Shown one piece after another: positions 20,490 to 35,503 of a stretch of 64,000 nt of DNA. Numbering within the stretch: the stretch's first letter is position 1; every line of letters starts with the position of its first letter. A program made the translations under genes and the position numbers. The notes beneath the pieces were generated by a model, which had not been told where the DNA came from, made no database searches, and saw only the letters and a program-made list of their open reading frames with translations. The DNA is from Geobacillus sp. 46C-IIa (lineage in GTDB: Bacteria > Bacillota > Bacilli > Bacillales > Anoxybacillaceae), in the NCBI RefSeq assembly GCF_014679505.1, contig NZ_CP061474.1, positions 3,400,001 through 3,464,000 of the forward strand, written 5' to 3'.

Positions 20490-22517
20490 ATGGAAACAAC
20501 ACATGTGACGTCGTGCCCGCTCAATTGCTGGGACGTATGCGGGCTGAAAGTGACGGTGAAGGATGGAAACATCGTGCGTATTGACGGCGATGAACAACAC
20601 CCGATCACGAAAGGGAACATTTGCGGGCGCGGGCGGATGTTGAAAGAGCGGGTGAACGCTAAAGAACGCCTCCTTTATCCACTGAAAAAAGTAAATGGGC
20701 AGTGGATCCGTGTTTCATGGGAAGAAGCGCTCGATGACATCGCCGGGAAAATGCGAGAGTTAAAAGAACGGTTCGGTCCGACAGCGGTGCTCCATAGTCA
20801 TGATTACGCCAATAACGGGCTGCTGAAAAATTTGGACCGACGCTTTTTCAACTGCTATGGCGGCGTGACAGAGCTTGTCGGCAGCCTTTGCTGGGGCGCG
20901 GGGATTGAAGCGCAAACGTGGGATTTTGGCAACGCGTACAGCCATGCGCCGGAAGATATCGACAACAGCCGCCATATCGTCATTTGGGGGCGAAACGTTG
21001 CCCGAACGAACATGCATTTATTTGAACGGTTGCTTGCAGCGAAAAAGCGCGGCGTGACGATCGTCGTCATTGATCCGTTGTTCGGACCGACGGCGCGCAT
21101 CGCTGATCGGTACGTATGTGTGAAACCAGGAATGGACGCTTTTTTGGCGATGGGCATTATGAAAGAGCTGCTTCGGCTCGGGCTTGAAGACCGTTCCTTT
21201 ATCGAGCAGCATACAATCGGATTTCGCGACGTCGAACAAGTGCTGCAGACGATTTCATTTGAGGAAATCGAGCGGCATACCGGCGTCAGCCGCCATGTGA
21301 TGACAGAGCTCGCCCGGCTTTATGGCGACCGGCCGACAGCGACATACCTTGGTCTTGGCATGCAGCGTTATGCAAACGGCGGCAATACGATCCGCTGGAT
21401 CGACGCCCTTGTCGCGGTGAGCGGCAATGTCGGCATTCCCGGTGGGGGAGCGAATTTTGGCAACTTGCAAGTGAGCGAAAGTTTTGATAAGTCTATGTTG
21501 ACGCTTCCAGAACGGAAGACCGCGTCGCGCACGTGGACGATGATGAAACAGGCGGAGGAAATACTGCAGGCGAACGATCCGCCGATTGGCATGGTGATTG
21601 TCACATGCGGCAATCCGCTCGCCCAAGTGCCGAACACGAACCTAGTGAAAAAGGCGTTCGCTTCCGTTGAGACAGTCGTTGTGTTTGAGCAGTTCATGAC
21701 CGATACGGCTGCAGCGGCTGATTACGTTCTTCCGATAGCGGCTTCGTTTGAAGAGGAAGACGTGTATTGTTCGTCGATGTACCATGCGTATGTGAACTAT
21801 GGGCCGAAGCTTGTTGATCCACCGGGCGAGGCGAAGCCGGACTTGTGGATTTGGACGGAGTTGGCGAATCGCCTCGGCTTTGGCGCTGAGTTCGCTTATA
21901 CGCGTGAGCAGTTTCTTGAGATGGCGCTCCATCCTTTAGAGCGATACGGCATTACGCTTGAGCGGCTGAAAGCCGAGCACCGCGTGCTTTTGCCTGTCGA
22001 ACCGGTGCCATGGCGCGATCGGCGCTTTCAAACGCCAAGCGGCAAATATGAGTTCACATCCAGCATCGCCCGACAAAAAGGGAAAGATGGCCGGCTAACC
22101 ATCATGTATCCGGCTGAATCAAAAGAGGTGAATCCGTCATTGGCTGCAAAATATCCGTACCGGCTGTTGACGATCCACCCGCTCCGGTCGAACCATTCGC
22201 AGCACTATCCGCTCATTCCGGCGCTGCAGACGGTGCGCATCGAAGTCGCGATCGATGTGGCTGCCGAAAAAGGGCTTACTGATGGCGATAAAGCGCGCGT
22301 CTACAACGACCGCGGCTCGCTCATCGGCACAGTCAAAGTGCTTGATGGCGTCTATCCGGGAACAATCAATATTGACGAAGGACAATGGGGGGCGTTTGGC
22401 GGGCCGGTTAACGTGCTCACGTCGGATTTGGAGTCGGACAACGGCTGCGGCAGCACGCTTTATGACTGTTTGGTCAACGTTGAAAAAACCGCGCCGGAAG
22501 CAAAGGAAACGGTTTAA
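20490..22517 (+). CDS. yyaE: Molybdopterin-dependent oxidoreductase (YyaE-like)
   Basis: A 675-residue member of the DMSO-reductase family using a bis-MGD molybdenum cofactor. The N-terminal 4Fe-4S motif is CPLNCWDVCGLKV with a later CGRG, giving the C-x3-C-x3-C-x(n)-C ligands. The central part has the cofactor-binding segments (GRNVARTNMHLFE, VTCGNPLAQVPNTNLV, PIAASFEEEDVY) and the C-terminal molydopterin dinucleotide-binding domain starts near residue 550. No Tat signal is seen, so it is probably cytoplasmic. The substrate is unknown. Same neighbourhood as yyaE in B. subtilis. Confidence 0.88.
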   Translation: METTHVTSCPLNCWDVCGLKVTVKDGNIVRIDGDEQHPITKGNICGRGRMLKERVNAKERLLYPLKKVNGQWIRVSWEEALDDIAGKMRELKERFGPTAVLHSHDYANNGLLKNLDRRFFNCYGGVTELVGSLCWGAGIEAQTWDFGNAYSHAPEDIDNSRHIVIWGRNVARTNMHLFERLLAAKKRGVTIVVIDPLFGPTARIADRYVCVKPGMDAFLAMGIMKELLRLGLEDRSFIEQHTIGFRDVEQVLQTISFEEIERHTGVSRHVMTELARLYGDRPTATYLGLGMQRYANGGNTIRWIDALVAVSGNVGIPGGGANFGNLQVSESFDKSMLTLPERKTASRTWTMMKQAEEILQANDPPIGMVIVTCGNPLAQVPNTNLVKKAFASVETVVVFEQFMTDTAAAADYVLPIAASFEEEDVYCSSMYHAYVNYGPKLVDPPGEAKPDLWIWTELANRLGFGAEFAYTREQFLEMALHPLERYGITLERLKAEHRVLLPVEPVPWRDRRFQTPSGKYEFTSSIARQKGKDGRLTIMYPAESKEVNPSLAAKYPYRLLTIHPLRSNHSQHYPLIPALQTVRIEVAIDVAAEKGLTDGDKARVYNDRGSLIGTVKVLDGVYPGTINIDEGQWGAFGGPVNVLTSDLESDNGCGSTLYDCLVNVEKTAPEAKETV

Positions 22518-22549
22518 AATCGCTTTTTTGTGATGGGCCGGCGGCACGC

Positions 22550-22578
22550 TTGTCATTTTTTGCGCCAGCCCATATAAT
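22550..22578 (+). promoter_or_regulatory. ychF promoter
   Basis: TTGTCA (22550-22555) and TATAAT (22573-22578) are 17 bases apart and lie 37 bases before the ychF start, in the short gap after yyaE. Confidence 0.75.
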
Positions 22579-22614
22579 GAGGGAAGATGTGAACGGGAAA
22601 GAGGAGTGGAACGA

Positions 22615-23715
22615 ATGGGATTGACAGCAGGAATCGTCGGCTTGCCGAATGTCGGCAAATCGACGCTGTTTAACGCGATTACAAAGGCAGGGGCTGAATC
22701 AGCCAACTATCCGTTTTGCACAATTGAACCGAACGTCGGTGTCGTCGAAGTGCCTGATGAGCGGTTGACCGTATTGACGGAAATGTTCCAGCCGAAGCGG
22801 ACTGTGCCGACCGTCTTTGAATTTACCGATATTGCCGGCATCGTCAAAGGCGCGAGCAAAGGCGAAGGACTCGGCAACAAGTTTTTGTCGCACATCCGTC
22901 AAGTTGACGCGATTTGCCAAGTCGTCCGCTGTTTTAACGATGAAGACATTACCCATGTTGCGGGCAAAGTCGATCCGCTCGCCGATATTGAAACGATCAA
23001 TTTGGAACTCATTTTTGCCGACTTAGAGACGGTTGACAAACGAATCGAGCGAGTCGGCAAAATCGCCAAGCAAAAAGATAAAGAGGCCGCGTTTGAATAC
23101 GACATTTTGCTGCGGTTGAAAGAGACGCTTGAAGCTGGCAAGCCGGCGCGCACGATCGAATTTGCCGATGAAGAAATGAAGGTTGTCAAACAGCTGCACT
23201 TGCTGACGACAAAGCCGATGCTTTACGTCGCCAATGTCGGGGAAGAGGACGTTGTTGATCCAAACAGCAACCCGTTCGTCGCTGAAGTGCGTGAGTTTGC
23301 GAAGAACGACAACGCCGAGGTCATCGTTGTCTGCGCCAAAATTGAAGAAGAAATTGCTGAATTCAGCGACGAAGAAAAACAACAGTTTTTACAAGAGCTC
23401 GGCATTGAGCAGTCTGGACTCGACCAGCTCATCCGCGCCGCTTACAGCTTGCTCGGGCTGGCGACGTTTTTCACCGCCGGCGAGCAGGAAGTGCGGGCAT
23501 GGACATTCCGAAAAGGAATGAAAGCGCCGCAATGCGCCGGCATTATTCATTCCGACTTTGAACGCGGGTTTATTCGCGCTGAAACCGTTTCGTACACCGA
23601 CTTAGTTGCCGCCGGATCGATGGCCGCAGCGCGAGAAGCTGGCAAGGTGCGCCTCGAAGGAAAAGACTACGAAGTGCAAGACGGCGATATTATGCACTTC
23701 CGGTTTAACGTGTAA
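22615..23715 (+). CDS. ychF: Ribosome-binding ATPase YchF
   Basis: YchF (OLA1) is an Obg-related P-loop protein that prefers ATP over GTP and binds ribosomes. At 366 residues it has exactly the family's length. G1 is GLPNVGKSTL near the N-terminus, followed by DIAGIVKGASKGEGLG and a coiled-coil insertion; the C-terminal TGS domain ends KDYEVQDGDIMHFRFNV. ATG 22615 has GAGGAG 8 bases ahead; the in-frame GTG at 22606 is within that site. Confidence 0.96.
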   Translation: MGLTAGIVGLPNVGKSTLFNAITKAGAESANYPFCTIEPNVGVVEVPDERLTVLTEMFQPKRTVPTVFEFTDIAGIVKGASKGEGLGNKFLSHIRQVDAICQVVRCFNDEDITHVAGKVDPLADIETINLELIFADLETVDKRIERVGKIAKQKDKEAAFEYDILLRLKETLEAGKPARTIEFADEEMKVVKQLHLLTTKPMLYVANVGEEDVVDPNSNPFVAEVREFAKNDNAEVIVVCAKIEEEIAEFSDEEKQQFLQELGIEQSGLDQLIRAAYSLLGLATFFTAGEQEVRAWTFRKGMKAPQCAGIIHSDFERGFIRAETVSYTDLVAAGSMAAAREAGKVRLEGKDYEVQDGDIMHFRFNV

Positions 23716-23835
23716 TATAACGGTATGTCCGGGGAACAGGATCACATTTGCCAAAGCAACCATTCTCCCGCTCGTGCGCTGTTTTCATCAGCGGTGCTGG
23801 AAGATGTTTGCGCGGACAGAAAGCGAGACACTCCC

Positions 23836-23864
23836 TTGCTTATCGCTACCAGTCATGGTATAAT
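23836..23864 (+). promoter_or_regulatory. rpsF operon promoter
   Basis: TTGCTT (23836-23841) and TATAAT (23859-23864) are separated by 17 bases. The predicted start of transcription near 23871 gives a leader of about 70 bases before rpsF. Confidence 0.7.
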
Positions 23865-23884
23865 CAACGAATGTGAGTAATGGT

Positions 23885-23920
23885 TATTGCTCCTTGCCCT
23901 TCAGCGGAAGGGCCGTTTAG
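23885..23920 (+). promoter_or_regulatory. Candidate S6:S18 autoregulatory leader hairpin
   Basis: In the rpsF leader CCCTTC and GGAAGGG form a hairpin (about 23897-23912) followed at once by CCG. S6:S18-binding leaders in many bacteria present a CCG in a hairpin bulge that mimics 16S rRNA. The match is by position and this short pattern only, so it remains a candidate for feedback control of rpsF-ssb-rpsR by the S6-S18 pair. Confidence 0.45.
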
Positions 23921-23940
23921 ACCAAAAGGAGGTGACGAGC

Positions 23941-24228
23941 GTGAGAAAATACGAAATTATGTACATCATCCGCCCGAACATGGACGATGAAGCAAGAAAA
24001 GCTGTCATCGAACGGTTCAACAATGTGCTGAAAGAAAACGGCGCGGAGATTACGAATGTGACGGATTGGGGCAAGCGCCGCTTAGCCTATGAAATTGAAA
24101 AATACCGCGACGGTTATTACATGATTCTCAACGTCATGGCAGAACCGCAAGCCGTGCAAGAATTCGACCGCTTAGCGCGCATTAGCGAAGACATCATCCG
24201 TCATATCGTCGTGAAAGAAGAAGAATAA
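23941..24228 (+). CDS. rpsF: 30S ribosomal protein S6
   Basis: S6 binds 16S rRNA together with S18. The 95-residue protein from GTG 23941 begins [12 protein letters not shown] and has the family pattern [20 protein letters not shown] near-perfect AAAGGAGGTGA precedes the start; frames further upstream are leader sequence. It heads the rpsF-ssb-rpsR operon. Confidence 0.98.
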   Translation: MRKYEIMYIIRPNMDDEARKAVIERFNNVLKENGAEITNVTDWGKRRLAYEIEKYRDGYYMILNVMAEPQAVQEFDRLARISEDIIRHIVVKEEE

Positions 24229-24257
24229 TTTTTTGGACATGTTAAGAGGTGGTTCTG

Positions 24258-24752
24258 ATGATTAACCGTGTCATCTTAGTCGGCAGGTTAACGAAAGATC
24301 CGGAGTTGCGCTACACTCCAAGCGGAGTGGCTGTTGCCACGTTTACGCTCGCGGTCAACCGCCCGTTCACGAACCAGCAGGGCGAGCGGGAAGCCGATTT
24401 TATCCAATGTGTCGTTTGGCGTCGCCAGGCGGAAAACGTCGCCAACTTCTTGAAAAAAGGAAGCTTGGCCGGGGTGGACGGCCGGCTGCAAACCCGCAGC
24501 TATGAAAACCAAGAAGGCCGGCGCGTGTATGTGACGGAAGTGGTGGCTGATAACGTCCAATTTCTTGAGCCAAAAGGAAGCAACGAGCAACGAGGGGCAG
24601 CAGCGGGCGGCTACTATGGGGATCCATTCCCATTCGGACAAGATCAGAACCACCGGCATCCGAATGAAAAAGGGTTTGGCCGCATCGATGAAGATCCTTT
24701 CGCCAATGACGGTCAGACAATCGATATTTCTGACGATGATTTGCCGTTTTAG
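24258..24752 (+). CDS. ssb: Single-stranded DNA-binding protein
   Basis: SSB coats single-stranded DNA during replication and repair. The 164-residue protein has the OB fold ([21 protein letters not shown] to about residue 105), a Gly/Gln-rich flexible linker, and the acidic C-terminal tip ISDDDLPF that recruits partners such as PriA and RecO. ATG 24258 has AGAGGTGG at good spacing. It lies between rpsF and rpsR as in other Bacillaceae. Confidence 0.98.
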   Translation: MINRVILVGRLTKDPELRYTPSGVAVATFTLAVNRPFTNQQGEREADFIQCVVWRRQAENVANFLKKGSLAGVDGRLQTRSYENQEGRRVYVTEVVADNVQFLEPKGSNEQRGAAAGGYYGDPFPFGQDQNHRHPNEKGFGRIDEDPFANDGQTIDISDDDLPF

Positions 24753-24785
24753 AAAATGAAAGAAGCAGAAGGGAGGAAATTGGTA

Positions 24786-25022
24786 ATGGCAGGACGGAAA
24801 GGCGGACGCGGCAAACGCCGCAAAGTATGTTATTTCACGGCGAATAACATCACGCATATCGACTACAAAGACGTCGATTTGCTGAAAAAATTCATTTCCG
24901 AACGCGGCAAAATTTTACCGCGCCGCGTGACGGGAACGAGCGCGAAATATCAGCGCAAATTGACGGTCGCGATCAAACGCGCGCGCCAAATGGCACTCTT
25001 GCCGTACGTTGCGGACGAGTGA
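24786..25022 (+). CDS. rpsR: 30S ribosomal protein S18
   Basis: A 78-residue basic protein with the S18 core [20 protein letters not shown] and [17 protein letters not shown]. The ribosome binding site GGGAGGAAA precedes ATG 24786. A terminator follows 11 bases after the stop. Confidence 0.98.
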   Translation: MAGRKGGRGKRRKVCYFTANNITHIDYKDVDLLKKFISERGKILPRRVTGTSAKYQRKLTVAIKRARQMALLPYVADE

Positions 25023-25033
25023 GCCGAAAAAAA

Positions 25034-25062
25034 GCAGTAAGGGGGACCTTACTGCTTTTTTC
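25034..25062 (+). terminator. Terminator of the rpsF-ssb-rpsR operon
   Basis: GCAGTAAGG (25034-25042) pairs perfectly with CCTTACTGC (25047-25055) around a four-base loop, followed by TTTTTTT. Confidence 0.9.
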
Positions 25063-25107
25063 TATTTATGTTATGCCGGTCAACCTAGTTAGAAAGGGGA
25101 ACGTTCA

Positions 25108-26034
25108 TTGCGAAAGACGCATGCTCTCACCGAAGCAGCGATTGAACTTGCACTGTTTGCCGTTTTGTTTTTGCTCGCGTTATATGTGCCGTTCATCGGT
25201 TTCGTCGCTGCCTTGTTTTTAGCGCTTCCGTTTATGGTGTTTACAATGCGCCACGGACTCGCTCCCGCCTGGCTGCTGCTTGCGGCAGCGCTTGCCGTTT
25301 CCGGCCTAGTCGGCTCGCTTTTGTCGCTGCCGATGGCGCTCATGTTCGGAACCGTTGGCATAGCGGTCGGTGCGATGCTGGCGAAAAAGAAAAATCGTTA
25401 TCTTGTTTTGCTCGTTGGCGCGCTCGTATTTTTAGCCAACATTGTGCTTGACTATATCATCTCGATTCAGTTTCTGCAAGTGGATATGATTCAAGATACG
25501 CTCGCGCTAGTGCGCGAATCGTTTGATACGGCCATGCGCGTGATGGAAGGAATGGGCCAAGCGCCGCCAGCGGAGATGAAAAAACAGTTTGAGCAAGCCA
25601 TTGTCTTGATCGGCTACATGATTCCGACTTTGTTTGTCGTCGCTTCGTTTGCGCTGGCGTACGTGACGATCATCGTCTCGCTGCCGGTCATGAAACGGCT
25701 GGAGCTCCCGGTCGGCACGTGGCCGCCGTTTCGTGAGCTCTCCTTGCCCAAAAGCGTATTATGGATCTACGTCCTTGTGCTCGTTCTTTCCCTACTCCCG
25801 CTTGAAGAGGGGACATTTCCGTACATTGCCGTCTTGAACGTCTCTTATGTGTTGCAGCTGGCCATGATTGTACAAGGGTTTTCGTTTTTGTACTACGCCG
25901 CTCACAAAAAAGGCGTAGGGAAAGGCGTTGTCGCGGCGGGGACGGTTATTTGCTTATTCCTGCCTTTTCTACTTTATCTTGTGGCGATATTCGGTATAAT
26001 TGATTTAGGATTTGATTTGCGCCGCCGCATATAA
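25108..26034 (+). CDS. yybS: DUF2232 family membrane protein YybS
   Basis: A 308-residue polytopic membrane protein with about eight hydrophobic segments (for example ELALFAVLFLLALYVPFIGFV and LVLLVGALVFLANIVLDYI). Its family (YybS/DUF2232) occurs upstream of gdpP in Bacillaceae; its function is unknown. The start is TTG at 25108 with AAAGGGGA 7 bases upstream; the first in-frame ATG would remove the first membrane segment. Confidence 0.85.
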   Translation: MRKTHALTEAAIELALFAVLFLLALYVPFIGFVAALFLALPFMVFTMRHGLAPAWLLLAAALAVSGLVGSLLSLPMALMFGTVGIAVGAMLAKKKNRYLVLLVGALVFLANIVLDYIISIQFLQVDMIQDTLALVRESFDTAMRVMEGMGQAPPAEMKKQFEQAIVLIGYMIPTLFVVASFALAYVTIIVSLPVMKRLELPVGTWPPFRELSLPKSVLWIYVLVLVLSLLPLEEGTFPYIAVLNVSYVLQLAMIVQGFSFLYYAAHKKGVGKGVVAAGTVICLFLPFLLYLVAIFGIIDLGFDLRRRI

Positions 26035-26080
26035 TAATTGGATAAGGTGAGCCATTTCTTCAGTGTAGGAGCTGACTTGA

Positions 26081-28503
<2,423 letters not shown>

Positions 28504-28597
28504 CGGTGACGGTTCACTCTCAGATGCGAAGATGCCCCCGCCCGCTGCGGCGGGGCTTCCTTGCTTATCGGCGAACAGGGGAAAAGGTGGTGAAACG

Positions 28598-31409
<2,812 letters not shown>

Positions 31410-31432
31410 GCGGCCAGCAGCGGATAGAAAAC

Positions 31433-31464
31433 AGGCATAGATGCGTGTGCGTCTATGCCTTTTT
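31433..31464 (+). terminator. Terminator after purA
   Basis: AGGCATAGATGC pairs with GCGTCTATGCCT (one G-T pair) around a GTGT loop and runs into TTTTT, at 31433-31464. Confidence 0.9.
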
Positions 31465-31635
31465 CATCGTTTTCGCGCGGGAGAATGATGCTTTCGAAGC
31501 TTGCCATCCTTTGGGAGGTGGGAGGTCGACCAACCTGCCCCTCAAAATGGTAATCAGCAAAGAGTGATTTCATCGTCGTAACATGGTAAATTAGTAATGA
31601 TAGCATTCCATCGCCAAAGGAAGGATGTGAGCCAG

Positions 31636-32346
31636 ATGGAAAAACGCATTTTAGTCGTTGATGATGAAAAACCGATTGCGGATATTTTGCAATTTAACTT
31701 GCAAAAAGAAGGATACGAAGTAATTTGCGCTTACGACGGTGAAGAAGCGCTTCAAAAAGTTGAAGAAACCATGCCGGATTTAATTTTGCTCGATATTATG
31801 CTTCCGCTAAAAGACGGGATGGAAGTGTGCCGTGAAGTACGAAAAAAATATGATATGCCGATCATTATGCTAACAGCGAAAGATTCAGAGATTGATAAAG
31901 TGCTTGGACTGGAGCTCGGGGCGGACGATTACGTGACAAAGCCCTTCAGCACGCGCGAGTTGTTGGCACGGGTGAAAGCGAACTTGCGCCGCCATGCGCA
32001 AACGGCTTCCCAAGAGGAGGACAACGAAACGAATGAAATCGTCATCGGTTCGCTTGTGATCCGCCCGGATGCCTACGTTGTGCAAAAGCGTGGGGAAACG
32101 ATTGAATTGACCCACCGCGAATTTGAACTGCTTCACTACTTGGCAAAACATATTGGCCAGGTGATGACGCGCGAACACTTGCTGCAAACGGTTTGGGGTT
32201 ACGACTATTACGGCGATGTGCGCACGGTCGATGTGACGGTAAGGCGGCTGCGCGAAAAAATTGAGGACAACCCTTCTCATCCGTCATGGATCGTTACTCG
32301 GCGGGGGGTCGGCTACTATTTGCGCAACCCAGAACAGGAGTCATGA
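31636..32346 (+). CDS. walR: Response regulator WalR
   Basis: WalR (YycF) is the essential OmpR-family regulator of autolysins and cell-wall synthesis in low-GC Gram-positives. The 236-residue protein has the acidic pocket DD9-10, the phospho-acceptor Asp53 (LLDIMLP), Lys of the TKPFS motif, and a C-terminal winged helix ending in [12 protein letters not shown] 31636 gives the family start [13 protein letters not shown]. It heads the walRKHIJ operon. Confidence 0.98.
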   Translation: MEKRILVVDDEKPIADILQFNLQKEGYEVICAYDGEEALQKVEETMPDLILLDIMLPLKDGMEVCREVRKKYDMPIIMLTAKDSEIDKVLGLELGADDYVTKPFSTRELLARVKANLRRHAQTASQEEDNETNEIVIGSLVIRPDAYVVQKRGETIELTHREFELLHYLAKHIGQVMTREHLLQTVWGYDYYGDVRTVDVTVRRLREKIEDNPSHPSWIVTRRGVGYYLRNPEQES

Positions 32347-32352
32347 ACCGAG

Positions 32353-34182
32353 ATGAAAAAAGTAGGTCCATTTCGTTCGATCCACTTTAAGTTTGTCATC
32401 ATTTACGTATTGTTGATTCTCATCGCCATGCAAATTATCGGCGTGTACTTTGTCCGCAAGCTGGAAACGGAACTTGTGCAAAACTTCAAAAGCTCATTGA
32501 ACGAACGGGTGACGCTGCTTGCTTATAACGTGGAGCAGGCGATGAATCGGGAGCGGGATGAGAAAAGCCCGACATTGGAGGAAGACATCCGTTCGCTTCT
32601 TCATGATTTCGTTTCCCAAGATATTTCAGAGGTGCGCTTCATCGATGAGAAAGGAAAAGTATTGGCGACATCCAACCCGTACATGCAAAACATCGTCGGG
32701 AAGCGAACGACGGAGATTTATGTGAAACGTTCGCTCGTCACGGGGGAAATTGTCGATCGGATGCTGCTCGATTCGAAGACAGGCTATCGCATGTACATTT
32801 CCTCGACGCCGATCAAAACGAGCGGGGAAGTCAAAGGCGTCATTTACGTCATCGCCTCAATGGAAAACGTCTTTTCACAAATGCGGCAAATTAATATGAT
32901 TTTGGCGACCGGGACGGGGATCGCCCTCGCCATTACCGCCGTGCTCGGCATTTTTTTGTCGCGCACGATCACCCGGCCCATTTCCGATATGCGTCGGCAA
33001 GCGCTGGCGATGACGAGAGGCGATTTTTCCCGCAAGGTGAAAGTGTATGGCTATGATGAAATTGGTCAATTAGCGATGACGTTTAACAACTTGACGAAAA
33101 AGTTGCAAGAAGCGCAGGCGACGACCGAAGGGGAGCGGCGCAAACTTGAGTCGGTGCTGACGCATATGACTGATGGGGTGATCGCGACCGACCGCCGCGG
33201 CTGCGTGATTTTGATTAATGACGCAGCGATCAACATTTTGAATGTTTCACGTGAAACAGTGCTGTCGAGTTCGATTGTCGATGTGCTTGGCATCGCTGAT
33301 CAATATACGTTTGAAACGCTGCTCGAGGAGCGCGATTCGCTCATTTTGGATTTCAGCACGGATGAGGAATTGTATATTTTGCGCGCATCGTTGTCCGTCA
33401 TTCAAAAAGAGGGCGGATTTGTCAACGGGTTGATCGTCGTTTTGCACGACATTACCGAGCAGGAAAAAATCGACCGCGAGCGGCGGCAGTTCGTCGCCAA
33501 TGTGTCGCATGAATTGCGCACGCCGCTGACGACGATGAAAAGTTATTTAGAAGCGTTAGCGGATGGCGCTTGGCAAGACAAGGAGATCGCACCAAGGTTC
33601 ATTCAAGTGGTGCAAAACGAAACCGAACGAATGATTCGGCTTGTCAATGACTTGCTTCATCTGTCCAAGCTCGACAGCAAAGACTATAAACTGAAAACAA
33701 CGTGGATTAACTTCTCAGCTTATTTTCATAAGATTATTGATCGATTTGAGCTGACGAAAAGCGACAACATCCGGTTCGTCCGCAAAATTCCGCGCGAGGC
33801 GATTTTCATTGAAGTGGATGAAGATAAAATTACGCAAGTGTTGGACAACATTATTTCCAACGCATTAAAATACTCTCCTCACGGCGGGACGATCACGTTC
33901 CGTGTGCGCGAGCTGGCTGATGAGATCATCGTCAGCGTCAGCGATGAAGGAGTCGGCATCCCGAAAGCGGATTTGGCTAAAGTTTTTGAGCGCTTTTACC
34001 GGGTCGATAAGGCACGGTCGCGCAAATTGGGCGGCACCGGCCTCGGGCTGGCCATTGCCAAAGAAGTCGTGCTCGCCCATGGCGGGACGATTTGGGCGGA
34101 AAGCAAAGAACATAAAGGGACGACGATTTACTTTACGTTGCCGTTAGACCGAGAGCAAAAGGATGACTGGTACGATGTATGA
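32353..34182 (+). CDS. walK: Sensor histidine kinase WalK
   Basis: WalK senses the state of the cell wall at the division site and phosphorylates WalR. The 609-residue protein has a membrane segment (FVIIYVLLILIAMQIIGVYFV), an extracellular PAS-like domain, a second membrane segment near residue 185-205, HAMP, an internal PAS domain, HisKA with His386 (VSHELRTPL), and HATPase motifs DNIISNALKYSP and GGTGLGLAI. The gene begins 7 bases after walR. A perfect parS site lies within it at 33243-33258, encoding residues around 297-302. Confidence 0.98.
   Translation: MKKVGPFRSIHFKFVIIYVLLILIAMQIIGVYFVRKLETELVQNFKSSLNERVTLLAYNVEQAMNRERDEKSPTLEEDIRSLLHDFVSQDISEVRFIDEKGKVLATSNPYMQNIVGKRTTEIYVKRSLVTGEIVDRMLLDSKTGYRMYISSTPIKTSGEVKGVIYVIASMENVFSQMRQINMILATGTGIALAITAVLGIFLSRTITRPISDMRRQALAMTRGDFSRKVKVYGYDEIGQLAMTFNNLTKKLQEAQATTEGERRKLESVLTHMTDGVIATDRRGCVILINDAAINILNVSRETVLSSSIVDVLGIADQYTFETLLEERDSLILDFSTDEELYILRASLSVIQKEGGFVNGLIVVLHDITEQEKIDRERRQFVANVSHELRTPLTTMKSYLEALADGAWQDKEIAPRFIQVVQNETERMIRLVNDLLHLSKLDSKDYKLKTTWINFSAYFHKIIDRFELTKSDNIRFVRKIPREAIFIEVDEDKITQVLDNIISNALKYSPHGGTITFRVRELADEIIVSVSDEGVGIPKADLAKVFERFYRVDKARSRKLGGTGLGLAIAKEVVLAHGGTIWAESKEHKGTTIYFTLPLDREQKDDWYDV
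33243..33258. promoter_or_regulatory. parS site inside walK
   Basis: TGTTTCACGTGAAACA, identical in all 16 bases to the site in spo0J, lies in the segment between the walK HAMP and kinase domains. With oriC at about 8.3 kb, this places a second Spo0J loading site 25 kb to the right of the origin. Confidence 0.93.
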
Positions 34183-35503
34183 GGCGATCAAAACAGTCGT
34201 ATTGACAGTGCTCGTGTTTATTAGCATTACGTTGACGTTCGTTTTATGGACATATTACCCGAAATATGACGTGCTGCAAAACGACGAGTACATTCAGCAC
34301 GTTTCCGTGAGCAACACGCAAGTGGATACGGCAATGGTTGTGCAGCCGAAGCAGATGCTCATCCATAAAAATGGTGTTCACTATGCCGTAACGAAGGAAG
34401 AAGAGAAAAATGAAGTGCTGAAAGAAATGGAAAAGTGGACGTTTGACGACTTCGAAAACATTTCGTCTTCTGTTTCACCGGGAAAGTTTTTGACATTTTT
34501 AAATGGCAAAGAGCGGCTGGAAATTATTTATCCAGACGAAGTGCCGATTGACATATACCGGTTAATTTTCACTGTCGAAGATAAAGGACTGGACGATTTG
34601 TCATTCGATCGTATTCTCGTCCCTCTTGGCGGAGAAGACGAGTTTCCAGTGTACTTTATCTCGACAGATAAGCGCAAAGTTTACCGAGCGACCGCCAGCA
34701 GCGCCTCCTTGGCGATGATCAGCCGGCTGGCGAAAGAAACAAACCATTTTCCCCGTTATTTTGCTTATCCGGTCAGCGAGACGAAACAGCTTTACTTGCC
34801 GGAAAGCGAAGTGGCGCTCAGCAGCTTGCAATACTATACCGATGAATTAGATGTCGATAAATTTAAAGAGGCGCTGTTTAGCGATCCGAGCTTTGTCAAA
34901 AAAGATTTGATCCCATTTGGTGAAGAGTATACGGACGGTTCGCGGCTGATGGATGTTGATTTTCTCCAACGTACGCTGTTGTATGTCAACCCGGCAGCGC
35001 GCGTCTCGAACATTAGTCAAATGAAATCGGAAACCCATCTCATTCAAAAAAGCATCGATTTTGTTAACGAACATGGCGGCTGGACCGATCTGTACCATTT
35101 TGCCCGCTGGAGTGAAGAAGACCGGAAAGTCATTTTCCGCCTGGTTGTGAACGGCTATCCGGTTTTCAACGAATATGGCATGTCAGAAATCGTGGAAACA
35201 TGGGGAGCGAGCGATTTAATGAAATACCAGCGTCCGCTGTTCCGCCTTGAAATTGCTGACCGCAACCGCACCCCGAAAACGTTGCCGTCCGGCCGCGATA
35301 TTGTCAAGCAGCTTGGGGCAATGAAAGGCATCCGTAAAGCGCTCGTGAAAGATATCGCCATCGGCTATGAGCTCGTCAAAGATCCGGAACGGGAAAAGGT
35401 GATCCGTCTGGAACCGGCTTGGTTTTATTTGTACGGGCAAACGTGGAAAAAGGTGAACGTTGGCGAAGAGAGCAGAGGAGGGGGAACCAATGGACTGGAA
35501 TAA
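34175..35503 (+). CDS. walH: WalK regulator WalH (YycH)
   Basis: YycH is a membrane-anchored extracellular protein that, with YycI, controls WalK. The product (442 residues from ATG 34175) has one N-terminal membrane anchor (IKTVVLTVLVFISITLTFVLW) and a large outside domain. The start overlaps the end of walK; ATG 34163 is an alternative four codons earlier, but AAAGGA is then too close. It overlaps walI by 14 bases. Confidence 0.92.
   Translation: MYEAIKTVVLTVLVFISITLTFVLWTYYPKYDVLQNDEYIQHVSVSNTQVDTAMVVQPKQMLIHKNGVHYAVTKEEEKNEVLKEMEKWTFDDFENISSSVSPGKFLTFLNGKERLEIIYPDEVPIDIYRLIFTVEDKGLDDLSFDRILVPLGGEDEFPVYFISTDKRKVYRATASSASLAMISRLAKETNHFPRYFAYPVSETKQLYLPESEVALSSLQYYTDELDVDKFKEALFSDPSFVKKDLIPFGEEYTDGSRLMDVDFLQRTLLYVNPAARVSNISQMKSETHLIQKSIDFVNEHGGWTDLYHFARWSEEDRKVIFRLVVNGYPVFNEYGMSEIVETWGASDLMKYQRPLFRLEIADRNRTPKTLPSGRDIVKQLGAMKGIRKALVKDIAIGYELVKDPEREKVIRLEPAWFYLYGQTWKKVNVGEESRGGGTNGLE

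Noticed and set aside
28533..28560. GC-rich hairpin between rplI and dnaC as a terminator
   Set aside because: The stem is good but no T run follows, and yybS-gdpP-rplI-dnaC are commonly co-transcribed.
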